The position numbers and the translations under genes were made by a program. A DNA stretch of 64,000 nt, from assembly GCF_023898315.1 (NCBI RefSeq), contig NC_064614.1:379501348-379565347 (forward strand), read 5' to 3'. Source of the stretch: Schistocerca nitens. Its lineage: Eukaryota > Arthropoda > Insecta > Orthoptera > Acrididae. Each line of letters begins with the position of its first letter. Positions within the stretch are counted from its first letter, which is position 1. The notes under the pieces are model-generated. The model saw only the letters and a list, made by a program, of their open reading frames with translations, ran no database searches and was not told the origin of the DNA. Positions 41,684 to 51,658 of the stretch are shown piece by piece.

Positions 41684-42102
41684 ACCAGAACAAAAAGGTA
41701 TGAAACAGTAAATTTGAAAGTGATAGATTCACTAACTGATTTTGAAGCTATTTATCCACGACTCGCAACTTTAACTCTGAAAACCACAAACAGGATTTGT
41801 ACTATCATAAACGCCCATGCCCCTACCAATGAGAAAAATTTTCTGACAAGAACTAGGGTAGAAGAAGAAAAAATTCTGGGATATTTTGGATCAGACAATA
41901 AATCAAGTGAATAAAAACAACTTAACGATCTTAATCGAAGATTTTAATGCCCAACTGGGAAAGAAAAAGAAGTATGGTGATATAATTGGAAAATGGGCCC
42001 CACCTAAACAAACTAATACAAACGGACAAAGACTCGTTGAAATTTGCAGAACACATGGGTTTACCTCTAAATCTACATATTTTAAAGGGAAACCATTCGG
42101 CC

Positions 42103-42292
42103 GGCCGGTGTGGCCGAGCGGTTCTAGGCGCTTCAGTCTGGAGCCGCGCGACCGCTACGGTCGCAGGTTCGACTCCTGCCTTGAGCATGGATGTGTGTGA
42201 TGCCCTTAGTTAGGTTTAAGTAGTTCTAAGTTCTAGGGGACTGGGACTGATGACCTCAGACGTTAAGTCCCATAGTGCTCAGAGCCATTTGA
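42103..42292 (+). mobile_element. SINE-A copy
   Basis: Sense copy beginning CCGGCCGGTGTGGCCGAGCG with a B box GGTTCGACTCC. It is shortened at the body (one GGTTA unit missing) and has a duplicated GGGACT. Inserted in the RTE-like LINE just after the endonuclease. Confidence 0.92.
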
Positions 42293-44565
42293 ACAAGAGG
42301 AGAGTGGCAGCTGGACCACGTTCGCATGGACAAATTCTTTCACAATAAAAATCGAAATGTTAAAGTACTGAAAGGAACAGACGCAGTTTCACGTCATCAT
42401 TTACTTAAAATCAGAATCAAATTCATCCAGCAAGGAAAAAGACACAGAAAGCAATTGGAGATAAAAGAAAGTGTGACTCACATAAATTAATCAAAAATGA
42501 CAAATATCAGAAAAACACACAAAATACAATAGTCTGGAGAAACTAATACTAATTTTAAAACATAATGAAGAATCGGCCCCAGTAAATCATCGTAAAAAAA
42601 CATGCACGGTCGACTATAGAATTTGATGAAATTCATGATGAAAGACATCAAGCTTTGACAAAATTTCAGACTCAGAAAACAGAAGAAAATGCAACTACCC
42701 TCAAGAACATCAAAAAAAAAAATTCTCTCGAATTATCAGAAAAAACGGCAATACCAAAACGATCTTCTGAGTTCCATTGAAGAAAACTACCACAAACCAA
42801 TTTCAAAGCTTTGGATAAACAACTACGTAATTATAACCCTCCCACACTATTGCTGATATAAAAGATAACAAGGAAAACGCAGAAATCATGGCAAAAGCAT
42901 TCAACAAGCTCTTGAACTATGATGAATCTGGAAATCTTTTAACAACACATACAAGCACCCCTGTAAAAACCAAACTAGAAAGTACAAACCCACCTACAGC
43001 ACAAAAAATGGAAATTGCACTTAAAGAAATGATAAACTACAAAAGATGTGGTGAAAATCAAGTGTGGAAGTACGTTGGTAAAACAACTCAGACATCTTTA
43101 CATAATAATTCACAAAAGTTTTGGGCAACAGAAGAATTCCTACAAGAATGGGCCGTAGCTGTAATTAACCCTCTTCATAAAAAAGGAAGCTAAAGTGATC
43201 CAGACAACTATTGAGGAATCTCGCTCTTGGACTGTGCCTACAAGGTTTCTGCCAAGATTTTACACAATAGAATCAAAGAACAACTGGATAACGAAATGGG
43301 GAATACCAAGGAGGCTTCAGACCTCGGAGAAACTGTGCCGAACAACTAATTACTCTGAAATTAACAATGGCTTATTACTGCAAACGAAACAAGCCTCTCT
43401 CAATTACATTTAAAGATTAAGAAAGCGTATGATTCTATCTATAGACCCTCACTGTTAAAAACTTTGAGACCTTTCGGACTTCACCAAAAATTAATTAAAC
43501 TGTTATAAATTACCTCAACAAAAACAAATTCGAAAATTAAGTTCAGAGGAGAACTTTCTGAATCATTCTTGGTAAAAACTGGTTTAAGGCAGGGAAACGG
43601 CTTGCCACTACTTCATTTTAATTGTGTCCTTGGATATATAGTGAGGGAATGGTACAAGAACAATCCAAAGAACATTAATGTTGGAACAGAAAAAAATTAC
43701 ATAAAGTTGAACTGTTTAATATTTGCTGATGACCTCTTTCTTCTCGCCAACAACATTCAAGAAACCAAACAAGTACAATCATTACAGGAAATAGCCCAGA
43801 GTATTGGCCTTAAAATATCTTTTTAAAAAAGCAGAAATAATACTAAGGGAGCCGCCACTGGCAAAGAAAATTAGAACTGGAGAACACGGCACAAAATCTC
43901 TAAAAAGTTTAAATACTAGGGAGAAATAATAACACACACCAATAAACCAGCATGGCAGAGTAGAACAAACAAATCATGTTACCAAGAACACATATAACAA
44001 AAAAAGCCTCTAAATAGCCACAAAACTGAAACACTACAAAACAGTCACACATCCACAAATAACATTTGCTAGCGAAACTGTGGCAATAGACAGATTACTC
44101 AAAATAGACAGAAGGATAGTCAAAACATTTACAAATAAAAAATACAAAAACACTGAGTTTGGAGAATAGCTTGACACGAAACATTTCATAAAGAAACAGA
44201 ACCCATGAAAGTGCAATGAAAAAGATACGGAGCTCTTTCCTAGGACATTTGATGAGGACAACAGAAAATAGAATTAGCAGGAGGGTAAGAGCAGCGTTAA
44301 ATGGATCTCAGGGATCAAGGAGGACATGATGAGATTACGACGGAGGATTTCAAAGGCAAGACAGACGCGCTCAAGATACTTCAGGACAAACATATCACAC
44401 TACCAATAAAAATTAACTAGCAGAGAATGGGAAGGGTGTTTCGGATGAGGAGAGAAGGGCACGTCCGGAAAGAATGAAAAAGTGTTGGGCCAACAAAAAA
44501 CAGAAGAACCTAATTCAAATATTGACTAAAGTGGTCCAATATAGGCCATAAAATAAAATAAATAA

Positions 44566-45036
44566 ATAATGTCTGCAGTGCATTCATTGACCATACAAAA
44601 CACAGCACCCCTAAATATTCCTCGTGCTACACACAGAAGTCATCTTTCATGTCACAACACAATTCGCTATACCCTTTAGGACTTTAAATGACTGAAAGAA
44701 AGTAATGGTTTCCTCAAAGAAAGAGAAAACTTAAACACACGATATGGACAGAAAATCAAAAGAAAATGAAGAAAGGCGCCATGATAAACAATGCAATACA
44801 AAATCACATTTTGTTACTTAACATTCTCGGCGTTTCTGAATCAGAAAAAAACCATATGTATGGCCAGCATCTGGCGGAAGTCCTCGCTAACTGTAGCTGC
44901 ACTTCATTATCTAAAAAAAAATCTGTGAAACAGGCATTATTCTTATGCAACACGGGGTCACTGCACCTTGGGAGACACTGAGGAGTTAGTTTCCTCGACA
45001 GTTTGCATCTTGGGAGAAAGTGAGACATTTGTGTCC
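44566..45036. other. AT-rich stretch without recognised gene
   Basis: No supported frame or repeat. Confidence 0.35.
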
Positions 45037-45399
45037 TTAACTTTCTTCAAATTTGGCCGGCTTGGTCACGGTATTTTCTGTCGTTTCTGTTACATTGCCC
45101 AGCTGTTTGTTCACGGATTTCAATCGGAAATCGAGTTTTCTCTCTAGGTCTGTTATGTTTTCCCAAAAATGTTTCCTATCTGCTTTGGTATTTTTCCAGT
45201 CTGTCTCTATTTTCCTGTTTGTCTCTCGTGCCTCTTTTCTATGTGCTTCGGACTTCCTGTCTCTCTCCTCTGCTTTCCTGACCGTCTCTTGCATTTCTTT
45301 CCTATCTGCGTCTGCTTTCTTTTCTCCTTCGTGCATTTCTTCTGCTTTCCTGTCTGCTTCACGCATTTCTGTCCTACCTGCTTCGAATTGTTCTAGCAT
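45037..45399 (-). CDS. Hypothetical coiled-coil protein, 120 aa
   Basis: The minus-strand frame starts at a true ATG (45397-45399) and ends at TAA. About 60 percent of residues 8-95 are charged (E, K, R, D). DRK/NRK/HRK motifs recur every 7-11 residues: EADRKAEEMH, ADADRKEMQET, EERDRKSEAHRK and ETNRKIETDW. They predict one long coiled coil, followed by LERKLDFRLKSVNKQLGNVT. There is no membrane segment or signal peptide. I do not recognise the family. Such frames occur at the start of retroelement gag-like or ORF1-like proteins, but no pol follows here, so it may equally be a decayed tandem repeat read in a favourable frame. Confidence 0.4.
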   Translation of the reverse strand: MLEQFEAGRTEMREADRKAEEMHEGEKKADADRKEMQETVRKAEERDRKSEAHRKEARETNRKIETDWKNTKADRKHFWENITDLERKLDFRLKSVNKQLGNVTETTENTVTKPAKFEES

Positions 45400-45814
45400 T
45401 TATTTTACCCAGAATGGAATACCTCTCATATTTGCGAGATTCGAGTTGCTTTGTGCAGTTGTTGAGTCTGATTCGCAAGCTACACTAGTTTCACACCGCT
45501 CGGCTATCAGTGTAGTTTCCTGTGCTTCAGGCAACACAATCGCTGCTGACGTCTCCGCAGAGAGAACTCTGTTGTGACTTCCTTCGATTCCCTTGAATTC
45601 CCCTAACTAAGAATTCGCCTTGTCTCTCTAGATTGTGTTCGAGTAGCCCTATACATGCACAGAAGACATGGAACGAGAATCTATTACACAGCAAACTACC
45701 GCTATCACAAAACTGTCATCAGAAATATATCTTGACATATAATACAAAAAAATCATCACATGTAAAACAATTTTTTTTCAACAAAATTCCCCAGAGTGCA
45801 GGTACACACAAAAA
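45400..45814. other. Stretch without recognised gene
   Basis: The part adjoining 45399 could be the upstream region of the coiled-coil frame. No promoter motif was identified. Confidence 0.3.
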
Positions 45815-46141
45815 TAAAAGCACCCCGTCTTCAGGCCACAAGTGGCCCACAGGGACCATCCGACCGGCGTGTCATCCTCAATGAGGATGCGGATAGGAGG
45901 GCCGTGTTGTCAGCACACCGCTCTCCTGGTCGTTACGATGGTTTTCTGTGACCGGAGCCGCTACTATTCGGTCGAGTAGCTCCTCAATTGGCATCACGAA
46001 GCTGAGTGCACCCCGAAAAACCGCAACAGCGCATGGCGGCCCTGATGGTCACCCATCCAAGTGCCGGCCACAGCCGACAGCGCTTAACTTCGGTGATCTG
46101 ACGGGAACCGGTGTATCCGCTGCGGCAAGGCCGTTGCCCCT
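45815..46141 (-). mobile_element. 5S rRNA-derived SINE
   Basis: The minus strand starts near 46140 with a 5S rRNA-like segment: GGATACACCGGTTCCCGTC, GATCACCGAAGTTAAGC and CACTTGGATGGGTGACC, in 5S order and spacing. The last two are where the internal pol III control boxes of 5S genes lie. The sequence then leaves 5S similarity after about 110 bp and continues as an unrelated body of about 200 bp, ending near a TTTATTTTTGTGTG region. That head-plus-body layout makes it a 5S-type SINE (SINE3 class) rather than a 5S gene. Confidence 0.82.
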
Positions 46142-46589
46142 ACACAAATAAAACAAATTATAAAAAAAGACATAGTTCATATGCACCGTACTAGCGTGTC
46201 CTGCAGCTGCATACTAATGTGCAAGTTACAAAACTGGGGCAAAAACTGTCGCTATAACTTTTGGTACCCTGAAGATGGGTCACTGTGCTGCGCTAACTGC
46301 AGGATATCCGAAGAAACCAAAAGCAATATCCTGGCAGAATTGCCATGAAAGTTCTGGATCAGAGTCGACGAGCATAAACTGCAAATCTGGTTGTAAAACA
46401 AACCTCTGATCATAAAAGGTGAGCGAGTGCAATGCTCGTTCTTTTGTGCGAATCCTTAATATACCTTATCGTTGAGCTGTTCACGACAATACCGTCGTCG
46501 CTGTGAGAACAACTAGCTTTGATGCGCACCGAATTATATTTATTAGTAGCTGAGTGCCCAGCGATGCTTGGGTATGTATTCCAGTTCTA
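46142..46589. other. Stretch without recognised gene
   Basis: No supported frame. Its right end (GAGTGCCCAGCGATGCTTGG) leads into the pyrimidine-rich repeat that follows. Confidence 0.35.
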
Positions 46590-46703
46590 TTAGTCCATCT
46601 CCTCCTTCTACCTCCCTACGTCTGTCTCTTCCATCCCCTTTCCGCTCCTCTCCTCCACTCTCTGTCAACTTCTTCCATCCCCCCATGTGTGCATCTCCTC
46701 CTG

Positions 46704-46753
<50 letters not shown>

Positions 46754-47140
46754 CATCTGCTCCTCTGCATTCTCTCTGTTCATCTCTTCCTCCCTCCTCT
46801 GTTCATCTGCTCCTTCCCATTGACCACAACCTCCTCCTCCCTCTAAGTCCACCTCCTCCTCACCCTTCCTACACCCTTCTCCCTCTCTCTCTGTCCATCT
46901 CCTCTTCCCTTTCACTGTTCATATCCTCTTTCCCATCTATCAATCGGTCTCCTCTTCCCCTGCGCATCTCCTATTGCTTTCTCTGTCCATTTTCTCCTTC
47001 TCATCTCTCTGTCCTACTCCCCCACTCTCTGTTGATTAGCTTCTCCTCCCCCACACCCGTGTTCATCACCTCCTTCCCCCTATCTATCTGTTCATCTCCT
47101 CCTCTCCCCACTCCCTCTCCACGTTGTCACCCCTCCCCCA
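46590..47140. repeat. Polypyrimidine tract with (CT)n core
   Basis: About 550 bp that is almost entirely C and T on the plus strand, built from degenerate TCCATCTCCTCCTCCC-type units. A perfect (CT)n run lies at about 46706-46751. Open frames across it are artefacts of base composition. The purine tract at 51125-51480 is its inverted counterpart. Confidence 0.9.
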
Positions 47141-47365
47141 ATAGGAGGCTGCTGGTTCTTACCTCTGTAGTATTTCTCTCTAGATAGTAAGTAAAATGTG
47201 TATTAAGTCCAGTTGAAATCGTTCCATGCGTTCAGGAGAAGTTTATTATCAGTGGTTTTATCTGTACACGCGCCCGTCAGAAATATTTAACATATTTCGC
47301 AGAAATTTGTATACATATTTCATCTGTATCACTAGCAAATTTCGCCCTGTTCCTAATTGTTTATG

Positions 47366-47920
47366 GCGTCATATCTTCTGAACTATGTGTCGTCCAGTGA
47401 TATAATTTTGTAGTTAAATTCAGAAGCATATTTGCTTATTAAATGCGAAATTTTGTTGCGAATAGAGTTAGCAGCAAAGAAATAATAAATTTAAACGTGA
47501 TGCATGATACGGCAGTTTTTCACTCATCTCGCCACGCGGAATTAGCCGAGCGGTCTTAGGCGCTATAGTCATGGACTGTGCGGCTAGTCCCGGTGGAGGT
47601 TCGAGTCCTCCCTCGGGCATGGGTGTGTGTGTTTGTCCTTAGGATAATTTAGGTTAAGTAGTGTGAGAAGCTTAGGGACTGATGGCCTTAGCAGTTAAGT
47701 CCCGTAAGATTTCACACACATTTGAACTTTTTTTTCACTCATCTCAGTGTTTATAACGTCATATGTCTTGAATTATGGGTAGTACAATGATAGAATTTCG
47801 TAGGTACGTTTAGTGATATATGTGAATGCTGTCTGCAAAGTGTGTTGCCGATGCAGTTAATAGTAAATAAGAAATAAATTAAAACATCATATCTGATCCC
47901 GCAGTTTTACAGCTCGAAAA
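47366..47920 (+). repeat. Two tandem units of a 170-bp repeat, split by a SINE
   Basis: Unit 1 (about 47366-47530) and unit 2 (about 47752-47915) share GTCATAT.T.TTGAA.TATG, AGTGATA.AATTT.GTAG and AATAAATT.AAAC.T.AT blocks. SINE-E separates them. A third copy lies at about 9440-9570. Confidence 0.65.
47531..47730 (+). mobile_element. SINE-E copy with perfect 15-bp TSD
   Basis: It has a tRNA-Leu-like head (ATTAGCCGAGCGGTC) and a B box GGTTCGAGTCC. The body is TTTGTCCTTAGGATAATTTA and it ends CACACACATTTGAAC. Flanked by TTTTTCACTCATCTC at 47516-47530 and 47731-47745. Confidence 0.95.
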
Positions 47921-48102
47921 GGGAAAATGGGATGAGTTTCACACTAGTGAAGATGAACAAGTCCTCATAGATACCCAGGTGTGCATTTCAGAGCCAATTT
48001 TTACTAGACATCTTTCCTTGATTTGACCATATCACCACCTCCGAAAGTTTCCTAACCTAAAATCTTAACAATAACAATACCGATACATGTATTTCATTGT
48101 CA

Positions 48103-48358
48103 GAGGTGATGATGATGAGGCCCCATACTCCGAGGAGCGTAGGGGACGATGCGGGAGACCCGCGAAGCCGTACTAGAGGGTGGTTTGCCATTGCCTTCCT
48201 CATACCGTAATGGGGATGAATCATGATGATGACACAACAATACCCAGTCATCTCGAGGCAGGAAAAATCCCTAACCCCGCCGGGAATGCAACCCGGGACC
48301 CCGTGCGCGGGAAGCGAAAATGCTACCGCAAGACCACGAACTGCGGACTTATCGGAAT
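48103..48358 (-). mobile_element. SINE-D copy (tRNA-derived)
   Basis: The minus strand starts near 48358 with a GTGGTCTTGCGGTAGCAT head and a CCCGGGTTGCATTCCCGGC B-box region. The junction is AGGGATTTTTCCTGCCTCG. A body with ATCATCATGATTCATCCCC and GGCAATGGCAAACCACC follows. Its head and junction match the head of the chimeric SINE at 54202-54417, but the body differs. Confidence 0.82.
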
Positions 48359-48499
48359 GATTTTCGCTTGTAACTTTCGACACGTTCGTTTCCGGAACAG
48401 GACTCTTGCCTCAGATTGATACAGTTATTCTTTTTCATCAACCGTGAAAGTTTCAAACATCATCACTGGATTACCCTGTATATGCGGTACATGCATTTA

Positions 48500-48856
48500 A
48501 AGGCGCCGGTGCCTATAATTTTGATGCTCTGCAGCGTCGTTGGATGACGTTTCAAACAATGGTTCAAATGGCTCTAAGCACTATGGGAATTAACATCTGA
48601 GGTCATCATTCCCCTAGACTGAGAACTACTTAAACGTAACTAACCTAAGGACATCACACACATCCATGCCCGAGGCAGGATTCGAATCTACGACCGTAGC
48701 AGGAGCGCGGTTCCGGACTGAAGCGCCTAGAACCGCTGGGCCCCAGCGGCCAGCTGATGACGTTTCCGGACATGGATTTCTTATTCAAAATATTATGTAC
48801 TCACTCCCCTCTGTACGTCCTGCAAGTTTGTAAAGGGAATTTCCAACACCCTGCAT
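48500..48856. mobile_element. Partial MITE-2 copy carrying a SINE-A
   Basis: Sequence GGCGCCGGTGCCTATAATTT, then GATGACGTTTCCGGACA and a CACCCTG end parallel the right half of MITE-2 at 36845-37401. Split by the SINE-A at 48554-48755. Confidence 0.6.
48554..48755 (-). mobile_element. SINE-A copy with perfect 11-bp TSD
   Basis: Flanked by GATGACGTTTC at 48543-48553 and 48756-48766. Younger than the MITE-2 copy it interrupts. Confidence 0.95.
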
Positions 48857-48859
48857 GTA

Positions 48860-50890
48860 TACACATACATACATTTTGATTAGTGGGTCGCCTTACTGTG
48901 GAAAATTAGTTAGACAATGTAAAGGATCTTGCAATTAAGTCTAGACTGAGATTATCAGGTATAAATTTGCTTGCTCTCTTTACTCACAAAAATCACAACA
49001 GAGAGAAAAAAAGTTCTCTGAAGCTCAATGTCAGATCAAACTACAAGATTATGCTAACACTGTGGGTGGTACCATAAGTGTGGAAGACCGTACAGAGATT
49101 TCACAACAAGATCTATTCATCTGCACATCTAGCGAAATCAAACTTAACGATACAACAAAATGCCACAGATTCTATCCAAATTAAGCAACACATGTTGCGT
49201 GGTAAAGTAAGCAAGCAGCGAGCTGATCAGAATACGGATCGCTTTACCACAACTATGACACCAACATTTCCTCAAAATCAGTATCACACGGCAGCCAGGA
49301 GACCACGTAGTGAAGGCGGCGATCGAATGGCCACGAAACATACGTGTCCCTCCACAGCTCTCTACTTTCGAAGGAACACTGTACGGAGAGGACGACTCAA
49401 TGTTCTTGCCAGTGTGAGGGACGAGAATTTCGTTTATTTTCTGAAAAATGGGCAGACGCTGCAGAAACTTCCCACTCTTGGCAAATGAAGCGCATCTTAA
49501 CAAATAAGAGGTTCCTACTGGGCTGGACCAGTGTCCCACCGATTGGTTGACTTCTTCGCGGCAAGCACAGTGGTGGTGAGACCAATTCTGGAGCAAAAGC
49601 AATGCAGCTTTCCACGTTGATCAAGTGGTATCTCTGTGTCTCTTCCTTTGATATCCGAATAAAAGAAGCCAGATGCCGAGCTCAGCTACTCTCCGGGGAC
49701 GGCCTCATTGGCGTGGCACCTTCTTTCTGCTCAGGGCTACCAGCCGCCGGCTCCGCTGACTACAACAGGAAGCAGGTACAGCCATACATCCGCGAATGCC
49801 GCCCGGCTCCTAGGGGACCTTCTCATTTCCTAATGAGATTCACTGACCGCCTCCAACAAAGAGGTCCCAGAGACCACACAGGGAGAACATCCTTCCCAGT
49901 GAGAAAAATGCCAAGCTTCCCTCCTGACAAATAAGCCTAGGACACTCTAAATAAAATTACTAACGAAATGCCGGCAAAAATAAATCAGTATTGTGTTGTA
50001 CCTTGCTGGGTCAGTAGTGAAACAGTGTCGAACAGAACGTCAACCATATTATGCAAAACGTCGCAACACTTCTCTTGATGTATATGTTTTGTTGCTATAT
50101 GAATTAAATCCTATATGGGATCGTGTGAAGCACTTTCTATAAAAGTGTCGAACCCGATAGCAATTGGAAAGTACTGTCCCAATACTGAAAATGTGAACGC
50201 GACCATGAATCGCTATCGAGCTGTGTAACCGCATTACGAACAAACTACAATAAATAACGCGAACTGTGCCTCTGAAGCAGACATATATTAACTGACAGTA
50301 TGCCTCCGAGTGTTAATGAACTGTATTTCTGGACTAGGTCGAAAGACATTCAGAATTTTGGGCGTTCATTGTTCTCTGGTTAACACAGGTAGGCACCTAA
50401 TTATTGCAGAAGACTCGTGCCCATTCAGGCGGGTAGTGGGTGGTGTTCGTTGAAGCCGCAATCTACCGTACACGATGTATGGACGAGACACAGTCAGCAG
50501 TAGCTACTCCCAGTTAGCTCGATGGCGGGTGGACCTGACGAGGCTCACTGCTGGGAAACCTTGCTGTGGTGGGTCAACTGCTGGCGAAGCCACTCGGCTT
50601 GCCTAGGCCGGACCGTAGGTAAGGTGTGCTCAGTGAGTAGTGGACGCTCAGAGCACTGGTGGCTGTGAGAGTCTCAGTTCGACCTCAGACCCATCAGTAC
50701 TGCGGCTGGACCCCAGGCAGACGGTCCTGTCAGAATGATGACTGACTGCTGACTGCCTCACAGTGGTAGTGCATGCTGCAACCAACGCCGACTCGATGAT
50801 CCGCCAATTCGATGCCCCAACCTGGCCATGCAGCCAGTGTTTAAATACACCAGGGCGGGCTTGTTACTGAGTGGATTGCCCAGGTGTTAC
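48860..50890. other. About 2 kb without recognised gene
   Basis: Overlapping frames on both strands at 49078-49934 (up to 152 aa) show no domain I recognise. Open frames on both strands suggest composition effects or an old element. The interval 50380-50890 is GC-richer. No repeat copies elsewhere in the window. Confidence 0.3.
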
Positions 50891-50899
50891 ATACATCCC

Positions 50900-51075
50900 T
50901 TGTCACAATGCCCCCGAAGCACTCTGGCTTACAGTCATGGGGGGGAGAGTGGTGAGCTGACCACATACCCCTCCATATCCGCATCCAGTGACGCGTATGG
51001 GCTAAGGATGACATGGGGGCCGGTCGGTAACGTTGGGCCTTCGTGGCCGATCCGGGAGGAGCTTAGTTTTTTTTT
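50900..51075 (+). mobile_element. SINE-H-like 3' fragment
   Basis: A GC-rich block CATACCCCTCCATATCCGC ... GGGCCGGTCGGTAACGTTG, followed by a T run (about 51067-51075). It looks like the body of a tRNA-derived SINE. The head is not clear and no second copy is present, so the call rests on resemblance. Confidence 0.4.
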
Positions 51076-51124
51076 CCATATAGTAGTGAGACTTTGGTAG
51101 CAACAGGAAAATTGTATTTATGGC

Positions 51125-51480
51125 TTACCTGCTTACAATCAAGAGAGGAGGAGAAGATACCCATAGAAATGGGGGACATGAAGGACGGAGAATGGCGGGA
51201 AGAGATGGAGAGACAGAGAGGAGGGAGGAGAAGACGGAGAAAGAAGGAGGAGGAGATAGTGAACAGTGAGGGGGGGGGGGGGGGGGAGAGAGTGAGAGAA
51301 AGGTGAAGATTGACAGAGAGAGGGAGAGTGATGGACAGGGAGAGGAATGTGTGATATACAAAGAGAGGAGGAAGGGACTGATGGATAGAGAGAGGGAGAA
51401 GGAGTGGAATATGGACAAAGAGAGGGGAGGAGGAGATGGACAGAGACAGGAATAAGAAGGAGATTAGGGCGTATATCCTT
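51125..51480. repeat. Polypurine tract, inverted counterpart of 46590-47140
   Basis: Almost only A and G on the plus strand, with GGAGGAGATGGACAGAGA-type units that are the reverse complement of the TCCATCTCCTCC units at 46.6 kb, plus a run of about 18 G near 51270-51287. Frames across it are artefacts. Confidence 0.88.
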
Positions 51481-51658
51481 CCTCATGCATATTAGAAACG
51501 TGTGCTTTCTCTTTTCTTTCTTTCCATTTAACGAGGCTGAGCCACGGCAACAAGTGGCCGGGAACAGCTAGCATAAAATACACTACTGGCCATTAAAATT
51601 GCTACACCAAGAAGAAATGCAGATGATAAACGGGTATTCATTGGACAAATATATTATA

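Larger units (their letters stand above)
40917..44565 (+). pseudogene. RTE-like LINE, long but decayed
   Basis: Endonuclease pieces occur in order: RTGKLKIFTNEFDRQNVVI and GLKEMRN near 40980-41060; ICTIINAHAPTNEK near 41795; LIEDFNAQLG near 41930; LDHVRMDKFF near 42315. RT pieces follow: VAVINPLHKKGS near 43160, VKTGLRQGNGLPLLHFN near 43570 and LIFADDLFLLAN near 43720, the last being the intact FADD active site. The 3' end is an AAAT-type tail at about 44540-44565. Interrupted by a SINE-C/SINE-B nest (41122-41683), by a SINE-A (42103-42292) and by many stops. The HAPT and DFNAQLG blocks mark the RTE type. Confidence 0.8.

Noticed and set aside
46030-46141. 5S rRNA gene
   Set aside because: Similarity to 5S stops inside the element, bases differ from a functional 5S, and an unrelated SINE body follows.
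46543-46915. Overlapping ORFs rich in Ser-Leu or Arg-Glu
   Set aside because: They translate the (CT)n and polypyrimidine tract; low complexity, open on both strands.
51094-51486. ORFs across the purine tract
   Set aside because: Composition artefact, as for the 46.6-kb tract.
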